From an uncultured Oceanobacillus sp. (lineage in GTDB: Bacteria > Bacillota > Bacilli > Bacillales > Amphibacillaceae): a DNA stretch of 14,014 nt. The notes below the pieces were generated by a model that saw only the letters and a program-made list of their open reading frames with translations, had not been told where the DNA came from and made no database searches. Made by a program: the position numbers and the translations under genes. The DNA is taken from assembly GCA_938004015.1 (NCBI GenBank), contig CALKWU010000064.1, forward strand, positions 1 through 14,014, written 5' to 3'. Positions 7,615 to 14,014 of this stretch are shown one piece after another (position 1 is the stretch's first letter; each line of letters starts with the position of its first letter).

Positions 7615-9008
7615 TCCTGATGTCCTCCCAATACATTCAACATCGGTAACATCTTGATCCGTGTTTCTTCAAATTCCATTTCCGGATCTGAATCCGGCAA
7701 GACACCACACCCGGCAAAAAGAGAAGCTTTCTTTCCCCGAATAAGGGCGGAACGGATGGCGACGGCGAATTCGCCGTTTTCATCACTGTCGATCCAACCG
7801 ATCGGTGCACCGTACCAACCGCGATCCAACACTTCATTATCCCGGATGAAGCGGAGGGAATAATTCGTCGGTGTGCCCCCGAGTGCAGGAGTCGGATGGA
7901 GGTGTTTCACGACATCAAAAATCGAGTAGCCTTCCTTCAACACCCCAGTCACTGGAGTATATAAGTGTTGCAAGTTTGTCAACGGACGCAATACAGGTGC
8001 ATTCGGCATCTGTACATCGACACACGTTTTCTCCAAAGCATCCCGGATCATTTCCACGACGAAATGATGTTCGTCCCGATTTTTTTTGTCATTCAACAAA
8101 CCTTGTCCGATTTGCTCGTCTTCTTTTTTTGTCTTTCCGCGAGGTGCGGTACCGGCTAGACAAGCGGAAAGCAACTTGTTTTTTTCCAATTTCACAAGTC
8201 GTTCAGGAGTCGCACCGAGAAAACAGTCCCCTTCGCTCTCAAAGGCGAACAAATAACTGTCCGGCTGCGTTTCATACAAGGTTTTCAGAACTTGAGCTAT
8301 ATTCACATCACGCTCGAATTGGAGCTGCATTTCCCGAGCGAGGACGATTTTTTCTGCTTTTTCCTCTTGCATTTCCGTCATTGCCTTCCGGACGGATTGT
8401 TTCCACCGTTCCGGTTCGACTTCATGACGGCTCACGACTGTTATCGCGTCATCTTGAATGGATTTTCCTTTCAAAAATGCTTCTTGAAGATTCACCAGTC
8501 TATCCGCCACTTCTTGCGGACGATCCGCTTCATCAATAAGTGTATTCATCGTCACATAATAATCGGAATGATGAACGGTAAGCATGATTTCCGGGATATA
8601 AAAAAGCGCTGTTTTGAAATGTTTCCAAAGCTCGGTTTTTCTTTTGAGCGGATCGAAATCCATCCCGCCGAACGCTACAATGCCCGTTGCGGGAACATCC
8701 GGATAATTGTTTTCCACCCACGCATGTTTCAACAACCGTCTCCACTGTTCTTCCGTTTCACGGTAACGTTCGTTTTTCGCCTCCAACATCCGGACACTGC
8801 CTACACCTGTAATAGTCAACGTGCGGTCGGAATTCATCCAGTAAAATCGATCCTTTTGGAACAGTTTAGCCCCCTCAAATACGTGGAGGGGGTTTAGGCT
8901 TTCAATTTTTTTCGTCACACTGAAAAGCTTGGGCGCGTCATCAGCATCCATGTTCGCCATCGCTTGTTCGACCTTCGTCCCAAGTTCGTCCAATTTTATG
9001 TCAATCAT
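7611..9008 (-). CDS. menF: Isochorismate synthase
   Basis: MenF converts chorismate to isochorismate, the first committed step of the pathway. The 465-aa protein carries the chorismate-binding domain in its C-terminal half: KIVLAREM with the general-base Lys220, GATPERLV, SACLAGTAPRG, NDKKNRDEHHFVVEMI, HPTPALGGTP (371-380), DRGWYGAPIGW and FAGCGVLPDSDPEMEFEET, which includes the metal-binding Glu residues. The N-terminal 200 residues are the variable subdomain. The ATG at 9008 has GGAGG at 7 nt. It is the promoter-proximal gene of menFDHBE, with a clear promoter (9050-9078). A siderophore isochorismate synthase (DhbC/EntC type) is the alternative, but the gene order decides for MenF. Confidence 0.95.
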   Translation of the reverse strand: MIDIKLDELGTKVEQAMANMDADDAPKLFSVTKKIESLNPLHVFEGAKLFQKDRFYWMNSDRTLTITGVGSVRMLEAKNERYRETEEQWRRLLKHAWVENNYPDVPATGIVAFGGMDFDPLKRKTELWKHFKTALFYIPEIMLTVHHSDYYVTMNTLIDEADRPQEVADRLVNLQEAFLKGKSIQDDAITVVSRHEVEPERWKQSVRKAMTEMQEEKAEKIVLAREMQLQFERDVNIAQVLKTLYETQPDSYLFAFESEGDCFLGATPERLVKLEKNKLLSACLAGTAPRGKTKKEDEQIGQGLLNDKKNRDEHHFVVEMIRDALEKTCVDVQMPNAPVLRPLTNLQHLYTPVTGVLKEGYSIFDVVKHLHPTPALGGTPTNYSLRFIRDNEVLDRGWYGAPIGWIDSDENGEFAVAIRSALIRGKKASLFAGCGVLPDSDPEMEFEETRIKMLPMLNVLGGHQE

Positions 9009-9049
9009 AATTTAACCTCCGCATATATGCAGTAAAAACATCCATATCC

Positions 9050-9078
9050 ATTTTATGCCCTTTTCTGGAGTTTCTCAA
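9050..9078 (-). promoter_or_regulatory. men operon promoter with inverted repeat
   Basis: On the minus strand TTGAGA (9073-9078), 17 nt, TAAAAT (9050-9055) is a near-consensus sigma-A promoter about 42 nt before menF. An 8-bp perfect inverted repeat, CCTTTTCT (9059-9066 and its complement at 9078-9085), overlaps the -35 and the spacer. That is a position where a bound regulator would block polymerase. No known factor is assigned. Confidence 0.7.
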
Positions 9079-9147
9079 GAAAAGGCATGTTTTCGACAAC
9101 AAAATCGAAGAATCTATCTCTTTTGTCGCAATGGGAAAATAAAGAAA

Positions 9148-9176
9148 TTGACTTACTTCTTTTATTTTCATAGAAT
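9148..9176 (+). promoter_or_regulatory. menA promoter
   Basis: TTGACT (9148-9153), 17-nt spacer, TAGAAT (9171-9176) gives five of six consensus bases in each box. It lies 29 nt before the menA ATG, divergent from the menF promoter; the two -35 boxes are about 70 bp apart. SD AGGGGG at 9193-9198. Confidence 0.8.
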
Positions 9177-9205
9177 GATAAGGTAGAGTTTTAGGGGGAA
9201 ACATC

Positions 9206-10141
9206 ATGCAAAATGTTGATAAAAACACAATCAGGGAAGCGTTGAACGAAAAGTCGGGTTTGGACGTCTGGTGGCGGTTAATGCGGCCCCACACGTTGAC
9301 GGCATCTTTCATACCCGTGTTCGTCGGGACAATGCTCGCTTATCGCGATGGCGCAGTCAATTGGCTCTTGTTTGCCGCTATGCTCATCGCCTCACTATTA
9401 ATTCAAGCAGCGACGAATATGTTCAATGAATATTATGACTACGTACTCGGTCTCGATACAGAGGAATCGGTCGGAATCGGCGGAACAATCGTCCGTGACG
9501 GTGTCAATCCAAAAACGATCCGGAATCTGGCCTTTGTATTTTATGGACTGGCCGTACTTCTTGGCATATATATATGTATGGCATCCAGTTGGTGGATTGC
9601 TCTGATTGGTCTTTTTTGTATGGCCATTGGCTATTTATATACAGGTGGTCCGGTGCCGATTTCATATACACCATTCGGTGAACTTTTTTCCGGAGTGTTG
9701 ATGGGGACGGTCATTATCGGTATCACCTATTACATCCAAGCGCTCGAGGTGACATGGGAGGTTGTTTGGATTTCCATCCCGCTCACGATTTTCATCGGAA
9801 GCCTCAACCTGGCGAACAACATCCGCGACAGGGACGGCGATAAAGCCGGTGGACGGAAAACGATCGCCGTTTTGATCGGCAGGGAAAAAGCAATCACCTT
9901 GCTTGCTGTTTTATTCAGCATCGCTTACGGTTGGACATTCGGTTTGATTGTCATTGACATGTTGCCGCTTTGGGCAATAATCACATTTTTCAGCGTTCCA
10001 AAAGCAATTTCTGTCATTAAAAATTTCCGCGGCAAAACCGAACCGCTCGAAATGATGCCGGCGATGGTCGCCACCGGAAAAACGAATACGATTTATGGTT
10101 TTCTGCTTGGAATATCCCTTGTTTTAGCGCAAATTTTTTAA
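9206..10141 (+). CDS. menA: 1,4-dihydroxy-2-naphthoate polyprenyltransferase
   Basis: MenA is the membrane enzyme that attaches the polyprenyl chain to DHNA, giving demethylmenaquinone. The 311-aa length equals that of the B. subtilis protein as I recall it. It is a UbiA-superfamily integral membrane protein with about eight or nine hydrophobic segments. Two Asp-rich motifs bind the prenyl diphosphate with Mg: N71-MFNEYYDYVLGLD (71-84) and NNIRDRDGDKAGGRKT (about 204-219). The N-terminal WWRLMRPHTLTASFIPVFVG is typical. The ATG has AGGGGGAA at about 7 nt. It is a single-gene unit, divergent from menF, ending in its own terminator, and convergent with the CRISPR-Cas operon. Confidence 0.95.
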   Translation: MQNVDKNTIREALNEKSGLDVWWRLMRPHTLTASFIPVFVGTMLAYRDGAVNWLLFAAMLIASLLIQAATNMFNEYYDYVLGLDTEESVGIGGTIVRDGVNPKTIRNLAFVFYGLAVLLGIYICMASSWWIALIGLFCMAIGYLYTGGPVPISYTPFGELFSGVLMGTVIIGITYYIQALEVTWEVVWISIPLTIFIGSLNLANNIRDRDGDKAGGRKTIAVLIGREKAITLLAVLFSIAYGWTFGLIVIDMLPLWAIITFFSVPKAISVIKNFRGKTEPLEMMPAMVATGKTNTIYGFLLGISLVLAQIF

Positions 10142-10156
10142 TACAAAACTGAAGAA

Positions 10157-10193
10157 GGTTCTGAGTGCATGGTAGTGCTCAGAACCATTTTTT
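10157..10193 (+). terminator. menA intrinsic terminator
   Basis: GGTTCTGAG (10157-10165) and CTCAGAACC (10178-10186) form a 9-bp perfect stem, extendable by wobble pairs, followed by A and six T (10188-10193). It starts 15 nt after the menA stop. On the minus strand the stem is followed by TTCTTCAGTTTTG, a poorer tract, so termination of the Cas operon here would be weaker. Confidence 0.88.
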
Positions 10194-10281
10194 GTAAATA
10201 TTCCACTCATTACGAAAAAATGCGAAGACATCCTATCGTCAAAAACAAACAACATGGCCCCAAACCGCATACCCATTCCAC

Positions 10282-11202
10282 TCAATTCCGCACCCAAAGA
10301 GAAAACTTGCCACAGCCGAAAACCGTCTGCTTGCCGATGTGGAAATAGCTGCAGAACTCCAATAAAGGCAGGATTCTTCCGGCGTTTCCTCCCAGCTCGA
10401 AACTACCTACGATGCCGCCTAAGTTCATTGCCTTTTGTTGTCGTGAAGAATAACGATGGAAATCCTTCCACTGGATTTGCGGTTGTCGGATTGTGAGGTC
10501 CCTCAGCAATTTTTCAACAAACTCCTCGTCATAATCGATGTTTTTCCCATAATGGATGTTCAATACGTATTCGGCCCTCCGCAGACATGCGAGGATGAAC
10601 GATTCGACTGTAATTTCATTCACATACTTTCCTTTATATTTCAGCCGGAAAGGCGTCTCCATCCGGATCAACAGCGAATCGACATCCTTCGTTTCAGCAG
10701 ACCATGTCAATTCTTCCAATCTGAGATTTTCATAAGCGATATAGCCGTTTTCATACAACGGTGCGGCATCACCATGTTGGAACACTTGCTGCACATCATG
10801 GATGCGGTATTTCACCCGATGTTTGCCGACGCCGATTGTACCGATTTCCTCGATGATTTCCCCGAAATGGTGGACTTTCAAACTGGCATCGCCGATGAAC
10901 AGCAACTCGATGACGGCGTGTTCCTTTTCCCGCCACTTGTGTTCCGGAAAATACGGGCCATCGATGACTAACGGTGGAGAGATGTTATGCATCTTGTCCC
11001 GGTACTTCGGTGCGAAAGCTTCACTCGTCGGTTCAAAAATCGAGCCATAAGCGCAACCTCTGATGAACGGACATTGTTCACAGGATACGCCTCGATTGAT
11101 GCAATTTTTCTCCCTCAACAGCTTGCCGATCATCCCCCGGAAAATCGAACTCCCGCTTTCAGGCATTTGTCCGGTGGTGAGGGCTTCCAGCGTAAAACGC
11201 AT
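10282..11202 (-). CDS. cas6: CRISPR pre-crRNA processing endoribonuclease Cas6 (RAMP)
   Basis: Cas6 cuts the pre-crRNA within its repeats for loading into the effector. The protein of about 306 aa shows the layout of the Cas6 family that accompanies type III systems: an N-terminal FRGMIGKLL with a CPFIRGCAYGSIFEP segment (about 44-58), GTIGVGKHRVKYRI (about 121-134) ending the first RAMP fold, a second domain with RYSSRQQKAMNLGGIVG (about 250-266), and the C-terminal Gly-rich loop HIGKQTVFGCGKF (288-300). Four Cys (34, 41, 44, 50) form a zinc-ribbon-like cluster. The catalytic His cannot be fixed by eye. ATG 11202 is chosen; GTG 11208 in frame is possible, and no good SD supports either. It is the last gene of the operon, 25 nt after the upstream small ORF, and convergent with menA. 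Confidence 0.87.
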   Translation of the reverse strand: MRFTLEALTTGQMPESGSSIFRGMIGKLLREKNCINRGVSCEQCPFIRGCAYGSIFEPTSEAFAPKYRDKMHNISPPLVIDGPYFPEHKWREKEHAVIELLFIGDASLKVHHFGEIIEEIGTIGVGKHRVKYRIHDVQQVFQHGDAAPLYENGYIAYENLRLEELTWSAETKDVDSLLIRMETPFRLKYKGKYVNEITVESFILACLRRAEYVLNIHYGKNIDYDEEFVEKLLRDLTIRQPQIQWKDFHRYSSRQQKAMNLGGIVGSFELGGNAGRILPLLEFCSYFHIGKQTVFGCGKFSLWVRN

Positions 11203-11227
11203 TTTCACAGTTGTGCAATTCTATGAT

Positions 11228-11599
11228 TCACTTGGTGATCCGTTGCATCCAATGGATAAAGAAAGATAGTTGTTCATAAGAAAATCCTTTCAGTTTTTCA
11301 TCATTGACGATAACATCGATGAGTTGTTTTAAGTCTTCCAGCGTATTCCTGTTCGTGATCAGTTCCCTTGAAGGCAACTTGCTGATGTAGTTGAAAAACA
11401 ATGTTTTCTTTTCTTCCGAGCCCGTGTCCATTTTATCAATCCTAGAAATCAACTGCACGACAATCGTGATCACCGTTTTCGGAATGTTGTCTTTGAATTT
11501 CCTCGTCGACTTCAACCGGTTTGTTCGTTGCCAGAGAAGGACGTGTTGGATGACTTCTTCCTTTTCCTTATTGCTGAGGATAGTCATTTGTGTTCCCAT
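11228..11599 (-). CDS. Small helical protein in CRISPR type III operon, putative small subunit
   Basis: This protein of 123 aa is basic in its first half and predicted helical throughout by composition (KEKEEVIQHVLLWQRT, KTVITIVVQLISRID, LEDLKQLIDVIV, YEQLSFFIHWMQRI). I do not recognise a family. Its size, all-helical look and place between the RAMP genes and cas6 fit the small subunit of type III effectors (Csm2/Cmr5 position), which bridges Cas10 and the crRNA backbone; that role is inference. The longest frame starts at TTG 11605, overlapping the upstream stop. ATG 11599 has AAGGGA at about 9 nt and is preferred; a further ATG at 11587 gives 119 aa. There are no cysteines and no membrane segments. 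Confidence 0.6.
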   Translation of the reverse strand: MGTQMTILSNKEKEEVIQHVLLWQRTNRLKSTRKFKDNIPKTVITIVVQLISRIDKMDTGSEEKKTLFFNYISKLPSRELITNRNTLEDLKQLIDVIVNDEKLKGFSYEQLSFFIHWMQRITK

Positions 11600-11601
11600 C
11601 T

Positions 11602-12573
11602 TCAATATCCCTTCCTTCCGTATTGATTGACGCCCCAGTGGTTATGTTTATTCGCTTCAAAATCGAATATTTCCCTTAAACGTTCCTTTTGGCCGGAAAT
11701 GAAGGCATCATCTGTACCATAGTTTTCTGCCTTTTCCAGCACTTCTTCCATTGTCAATTTCCGTGATTGGAAAAGGAACGTTTCATACGGAATGACGTTT
11801 TCCAATTCAAATTGAATACTGCCGAAATACGCCGGTTTCCCATAGCCGATTTTTATCGGGAAAGGATTTTCAGCGATGCCAAAAGAAAATGCCAATGCAC
11901 CAATGTCTTTTCCGTCTAAATTAAAGTATGTGATTTCCCCTTGAAACTCAGCACCTTTTTTGATTACCAGTTGGGGCGAGCCGCTGCCTGCTTGAGGTGT
12001 GCCATGGGTGTAAAATTTGCGTTGCAAACGATCACGTTCATCTTGATAAATAGTCATTGCACTTTTTTCTCGCAACGGTCGGAAGAGATTAGGGATTTTT
12101 TTGACCGTGACGGATTCTTCCACATCCGTCGTCAAACGGAAATCGGAAAATGCCAGCAAACTTTTACCGATGCTTCCCCTGTTCACGTAACCGAACAACT
12201 GGCAAGTCGGACAAATGGCATCATCTTTGCAATTGTCGCTGCTGATTGCCTCATATTCTTGATTTCTATTGTAATTTTCCCCGAACAAGTACGGCAAATC
12301 GATGCAAGAGTAAGTAATCGCCTCATGGATACTGCGGACAACTCCTTTCACCGAGGAACCAGGAAGGAATGGCTGTCCATTTCTTTTCATCAAGTCGTGG
12401 ACGATGTTGTCTTCATGGATATCCAATTCTCCGGAACGGATGATGATATCGGTCAAAGCTTTCCCCTTCAGCAACCACTTCCCATGGAAATGATACTCAA
12501 GTAAAACATTCCGTTCCCTCGGCTCCGTGCGTTCCACCTTATCTGAAAGTGTCACAAACTTATACGGTTTCAT
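11602..12573 (-). CDS. Divergent Cas7-like RAMP protein of a type III CRISPR effector
   Basis: This 323-aa RAMP-superfamily protein is a likely backbone or cap subunit holding crRNA. Visible features are FLPGSSVKGVVR (69-80, the RAMP GSSxKG motif), CPTCQLFGY (121-129, C-x2-C with C115 nearby as possible zinc ligands), FSDF (142-145), an H190-containing segment RKFYTHGTPQ, and the Gly-rich loop KIGYGKPAYFGS (241-252). The last 70 residues lack RAMP motifs and end in a basic tail. Asp55 in EDNIVHD aligns by eye with the target-RNA-cleaving Asp of Csm3 (inference). SD GGAGG at about 6-7 nt of ATG 12573 is excellent; the gene starts 18 nt after the upstream RAMP. The GYGKP...GS ending recalls III-D-type RAMPs, but the subfamily is not certain. 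Confidence 0.8.
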   Translation of the reverse strand: MKPYKFVTLSDKVERTEPRERNVLLEYHFHGKWLLKGKALTDIIIRSGELDIHEDNIVHDLMKRNGQPFLPGSSVKGVVRSIHEAITYSCIDLPYLFGENYNRNQEYEAISSDNCKDDAICPTCQLFGYVNRGSIGKSLLAFSDFRLTTDVEESVTVKKIPNLFRPLREKSAMTIYQDERDRLQRKFYTHGTPQAGSGSPQLVIKKGAEFQGEITYFNLDGKDIGALAFSFGIAENPFPIKIGYGKPAYFGSIQFELENVIPYETFLFQSRKLTMEEVLEKAENYGTDDAFISGQKERLREIFDFEANKHNHWGVNQYGRKGY

Positions 12574-12591
12574 GTAACTCCTCCTTTCCTG

Positions 12592-13401
12592 CTATTTTTG
12601 CGGCCATTCGACTTCCCGTAGTATCCCCTCTTCACCGATCCAAGCGTCGAAACCGTCTTGCTCGAATGTGCTTCCGAAAAAGTCCGGCTGCCAATCGACA
12701 GCTTCTGTCGTCTTGTCATCGTCAAAAAATCCGATGATCGGAGAAGGAGTAGTCGTTTTCCGGTATTGTCGCACCTTGACATTTTCGACATCCACGTGGA
12801 CTTTTCCTAAACCACGACTCGTAGATGAACCTAATTTGATGAACCCGGCGTCAAAGTCTTTCAACAGCCAAAGCACTAACGCCAACTGCCATAATTCAAA
12901 GTTGACCAATTTAATATTCGTTGAAAAAATCCCCTCTTCCACGACTTCCTTATCGAAAAGGGCTCGATTGTTCGCACCCCCCGTCACCCGATTGATGCCG
13001 ACCCCCATTCTCACATTCGTCACAACGCTTTTCGGATCGACGGGATAAGCATCCTCAATTTCGATTCTACTTTTCAAATTGAGGCTTCCGAAAATTTTTG
13101 ACACTGGGCATGATTGGGCGTAACGTTCCGCACCATCGCCGTCATACCGTTTCCATTCCATCGGATCATCAATCCGGTAACCTTGACTCCTCAGTAACGT
13201 TTCCGCCCTTGACCGGAGTACGCCTTTAATCGAAGAACCTGGCAAAACAACATGCATATCCCCATTTCTGTATTGTCGCATCACTTGGTTGTCTGGAAGT
13301 GTCGGATCCAATACGTTTTCTGTTCCCGATTGGATGGAAACCGGCGTGTCGACGGAAATCCGAATCGTAATGACAGCTTCATTGACCAATTGTTTGAACA
13401 T
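12592..13401 (-). CDS. Csm3/Csx7-like RAMP protein of a type III CRISPR effector
   Basis: This is a Cas7-type RAMP of 269 aa from the ATG at 13401. It shows VLPGSSIKGVLRS (52-64), CPVSKIFGS (98-106), EDAYPVDP (116-123), the GVGINRVTGGANNRALFD segment (133-150) and SSTSRGLGKV (192-201). All of these match the Csm3/Csx7 (SSO1426-like) pattern, so it probably forms part of the crRNA-binding backbone. Asp37 in LPDNQVMR corresponds by eye to the catalytic Asp of Csm3 that cuts target RNA between 6-nt steps. The second Cys of the usual C-x2-C thumb motif is Ser here. The longest frame begins at GTG 13416, but AGGTGG (13408-13413) lies within 1 nt of it and is 6 nt from ATG 13401. The ATG follows the upstream stop by 1 nt, so translation is coupled. 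Confidence 0.85.
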   Translation of the reverse strand: MFKQLVNEAVITIRISVDTPVSIQSGTENVLDPTLPDNQVMRQYRNGDMHVVLPGSSIKGVLRSRAETLLRSQGYRIDDPMEWKRYDGDGAERYAQSCPVSKIFGSLNLKSRIEIEDAYPVDPKSVVTNVRMGVGINRVTGGANNRALFDKEVVEEGIFSTNIKLVNFELWQLALVLWLLKDFDAGFIKLGSSTSRGLGKVHVDVENVKVRQYRKTTTPSPIIGFFDDDKTTEAVDWQPDFFGSTFEQDGFDAWIGEEGILREVEWPQK

Positions 13402-13402
13402 G

Positions 13403-14014
13403 TCAATCCACCTCACTTAACGTTTCTTTCAAAAATGCATCGAAACTTTTCTTATTGACGGTGTCGTCTAGCATGCTTTCGAAAAAGTTGTTTTTATCAA
13501 TTACTTGGACTTGCCAGTTTTCCCCGCGGATTTTCCCGAGACCTCTGGCGACTTTACCGCCGAGTTTCAATCGGCCATTCCTTAAACTATCAAGGCTGAC
13601 GAGCAACCATTTCAATTCTAAGCGACTGACATTTTCACAATGGACTTCAAACGAAAAAACGATGCTTGCCGGAACCACTTCAAAATCATATAACGCACCA
13701 CGGGTTGCAATTCCCGTATCCCGATCGATAGAAACCCCTTTTCTCACTTCATAATGGTTGAGCCAATCCCCTTTGATTGTGCTGTCGGAAATGCTCACTT
13801 TCGCCGCCCGCATTTGGTTTCCAAATAAATGGCAGATCGGGCAAGATTGTTTTGCTATGTAGTCATAAAAATACGCTTCCGAAACTTTTTTCAGCTCGTT
13901 CCTTTTTTCTTTATTGTTCACTTCCGTCAAACACATTTCTTCCGAGGTGACACAGGGAGCTTTATAATCTCCATGGTCAAGGATGCCTGCTTGCCCAATC
14001 CGTTCAATATAAGT
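13403..14014 (-). CDS. Csm3/Csx7-like RAMP protein of a type III CRISPR effector, 5' end outside window
   Basis: The reading frame is open up to the window edge (codon boundary at 14014), giving 203 residues with the true start outside. An internal Met at 13936 should not be taken as the start. Counting from the edge: SCPICHLFGN (57-66, C-x2-C), AAKVSISDS (70-78), the hallmark GVSIDRDTG (93-101) followed by GALYDFEVVP, and GGKVARGLGKI (152-162). These are classic Csm3/Csx7 backbone motifs. The missing N-terminal part should carry the GSSxKG motif and the catalytic Asp. The order of genes places Cas10 and other subunits beyond the window, upstream in transcription. It is coupled to the next RAMP by a 1-nt gap. 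Confident as a type III Cas7, not as to subtype. Confidence 0.85.
   Translation of the reverse strand, partial: TYIERIGQAGILDHGDYKAPCVTSEEMCLTEVNNKEKRNELKKVSEAYFYDYIAKQSCPICHLFGNQMRAAKVSISDSTIKGDWLNHYEVRKGVSIDRDTGIATRGALYDFEVVPASIVFSFEVHCENVSRLELKWLLVSLDSLRNGRLKLGGKVARGLGKIRGENWQVQVIDKNNFFESMLDDTVNKKSFDAFLKETLSEVD
13408..13413 (-). promoter_or_regulatory. SD deciding the start of the Csm3/Csx7-like gene
   Basis: AGGTGG on the minus strand lies 6 nt before ATG 13401 and almost touches the alternative GTG 13416. It is inside the end of the upstream RAMP gene, so re-initiation at ATG 13401 is favoured. Confidence 0.6.

Noticed and set aside
7871..8539. 222-codon plus-strand frame over menF
   Set aside because: Antisense shadow; menF on the other strand has intact catalytic motifs.
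8292..8897. 201-codon plus-strand frame over menF
   Set aside because: Antisense shadow, overlaps another spurious frame, no start signal.
9092..9109. TTCGA/TCGAA inverted repeat upstream of the men promoter
   Set aside because: Only 5 bp with an 8-nt gap; too weak to report as an operator.
9001..9312. 103-codon minus-strand frame between menF and menA
   Set aside because: Runs antisense over the menA start and through both promoters; no SD or family.
10194..10281. CRISPR array or leader next to cas6
   Set aside because: No direct repeats of 24-40 nt are visible in this short stretch or elsewhere in the window.
11941..12504. 187-codon plus-strand frame over the 323-aa RAMP
   Set aside because: Antisense shadow of a gene with clear RAMP motifs.
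13403..13936. Complete 177-aa RAMP starting at Met 13936
   Set aside because: The frame stays open to the window edge and the protein would lack the N-terminal RAMP half; it is a gene cut by the window end.

Overview
The window looks like chromosome from a low-to-mid GC Firmicute of the order Bacillales. It has Bacillus-type SD sequences and sigma-A promoters, an ATP-dependent PEP carboxykinase next to a YtkD-type Nudix gene, and a menFDHB(E) menaquinone operon with menA divergent from it. I cannot name the species.

Layout: 1-381 is non-coding. It holds a leftward promoter at the edge and the pckA promoter, which carries a sequence matching the CcpN operator consensus as I remember it. pckA (382-1968, +) ends at a bidirectional terminator shared with the opposing ytkD (2072-2554, -). 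From 9008 leftward on the minus strand runs menF-menD-menH-menB-menE. The first junctions are tight or overlapping, and a strong hairpin lies between menB and menE. menC, which follows menE in B. subtilis, is not here; ytkD occupies that place. menA (9206-10141, +) is divergent from menF. Both have good promoters with 17-nt spacers in a 197-bp intergenic region. Together the six men genes cover chorismate to isochorismate (MenF), SEPHCHC (MenD), SHCHC (MenH), OSB-CoA (MenE), DHNA-CoA (MenB) and prenylation of DHNA (MenA). The OSB synthase step (MenC) and the DHNA-CoA thioesterase must be encoded elsewhere.

After the menA terminator the character of the window changes. From 14014 down to 10282, on the minus strand, lies the 3' part of a type III CRISPR-Cas operon: a Cas7/Csm3-like RAMP (its N-terminus is beyond the window), a second Csx7/Csm3-like RAMP, a third and divergent RAMP, a 123-125 aa helical protein in the position of a small subunit, and a Cas6 pre-crRNA endonuclease. 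Cas10, any signalling effector, the adaptation genes and the CRISPR array are not in the window. Three different single-domain RAMPs plus a small protein and a dedicated Cas6 recall type III-D-like layouts rather than standard III-A or III-B, but the subtype cannot be fixed from this part. This operon is the least ordinary content of the window.
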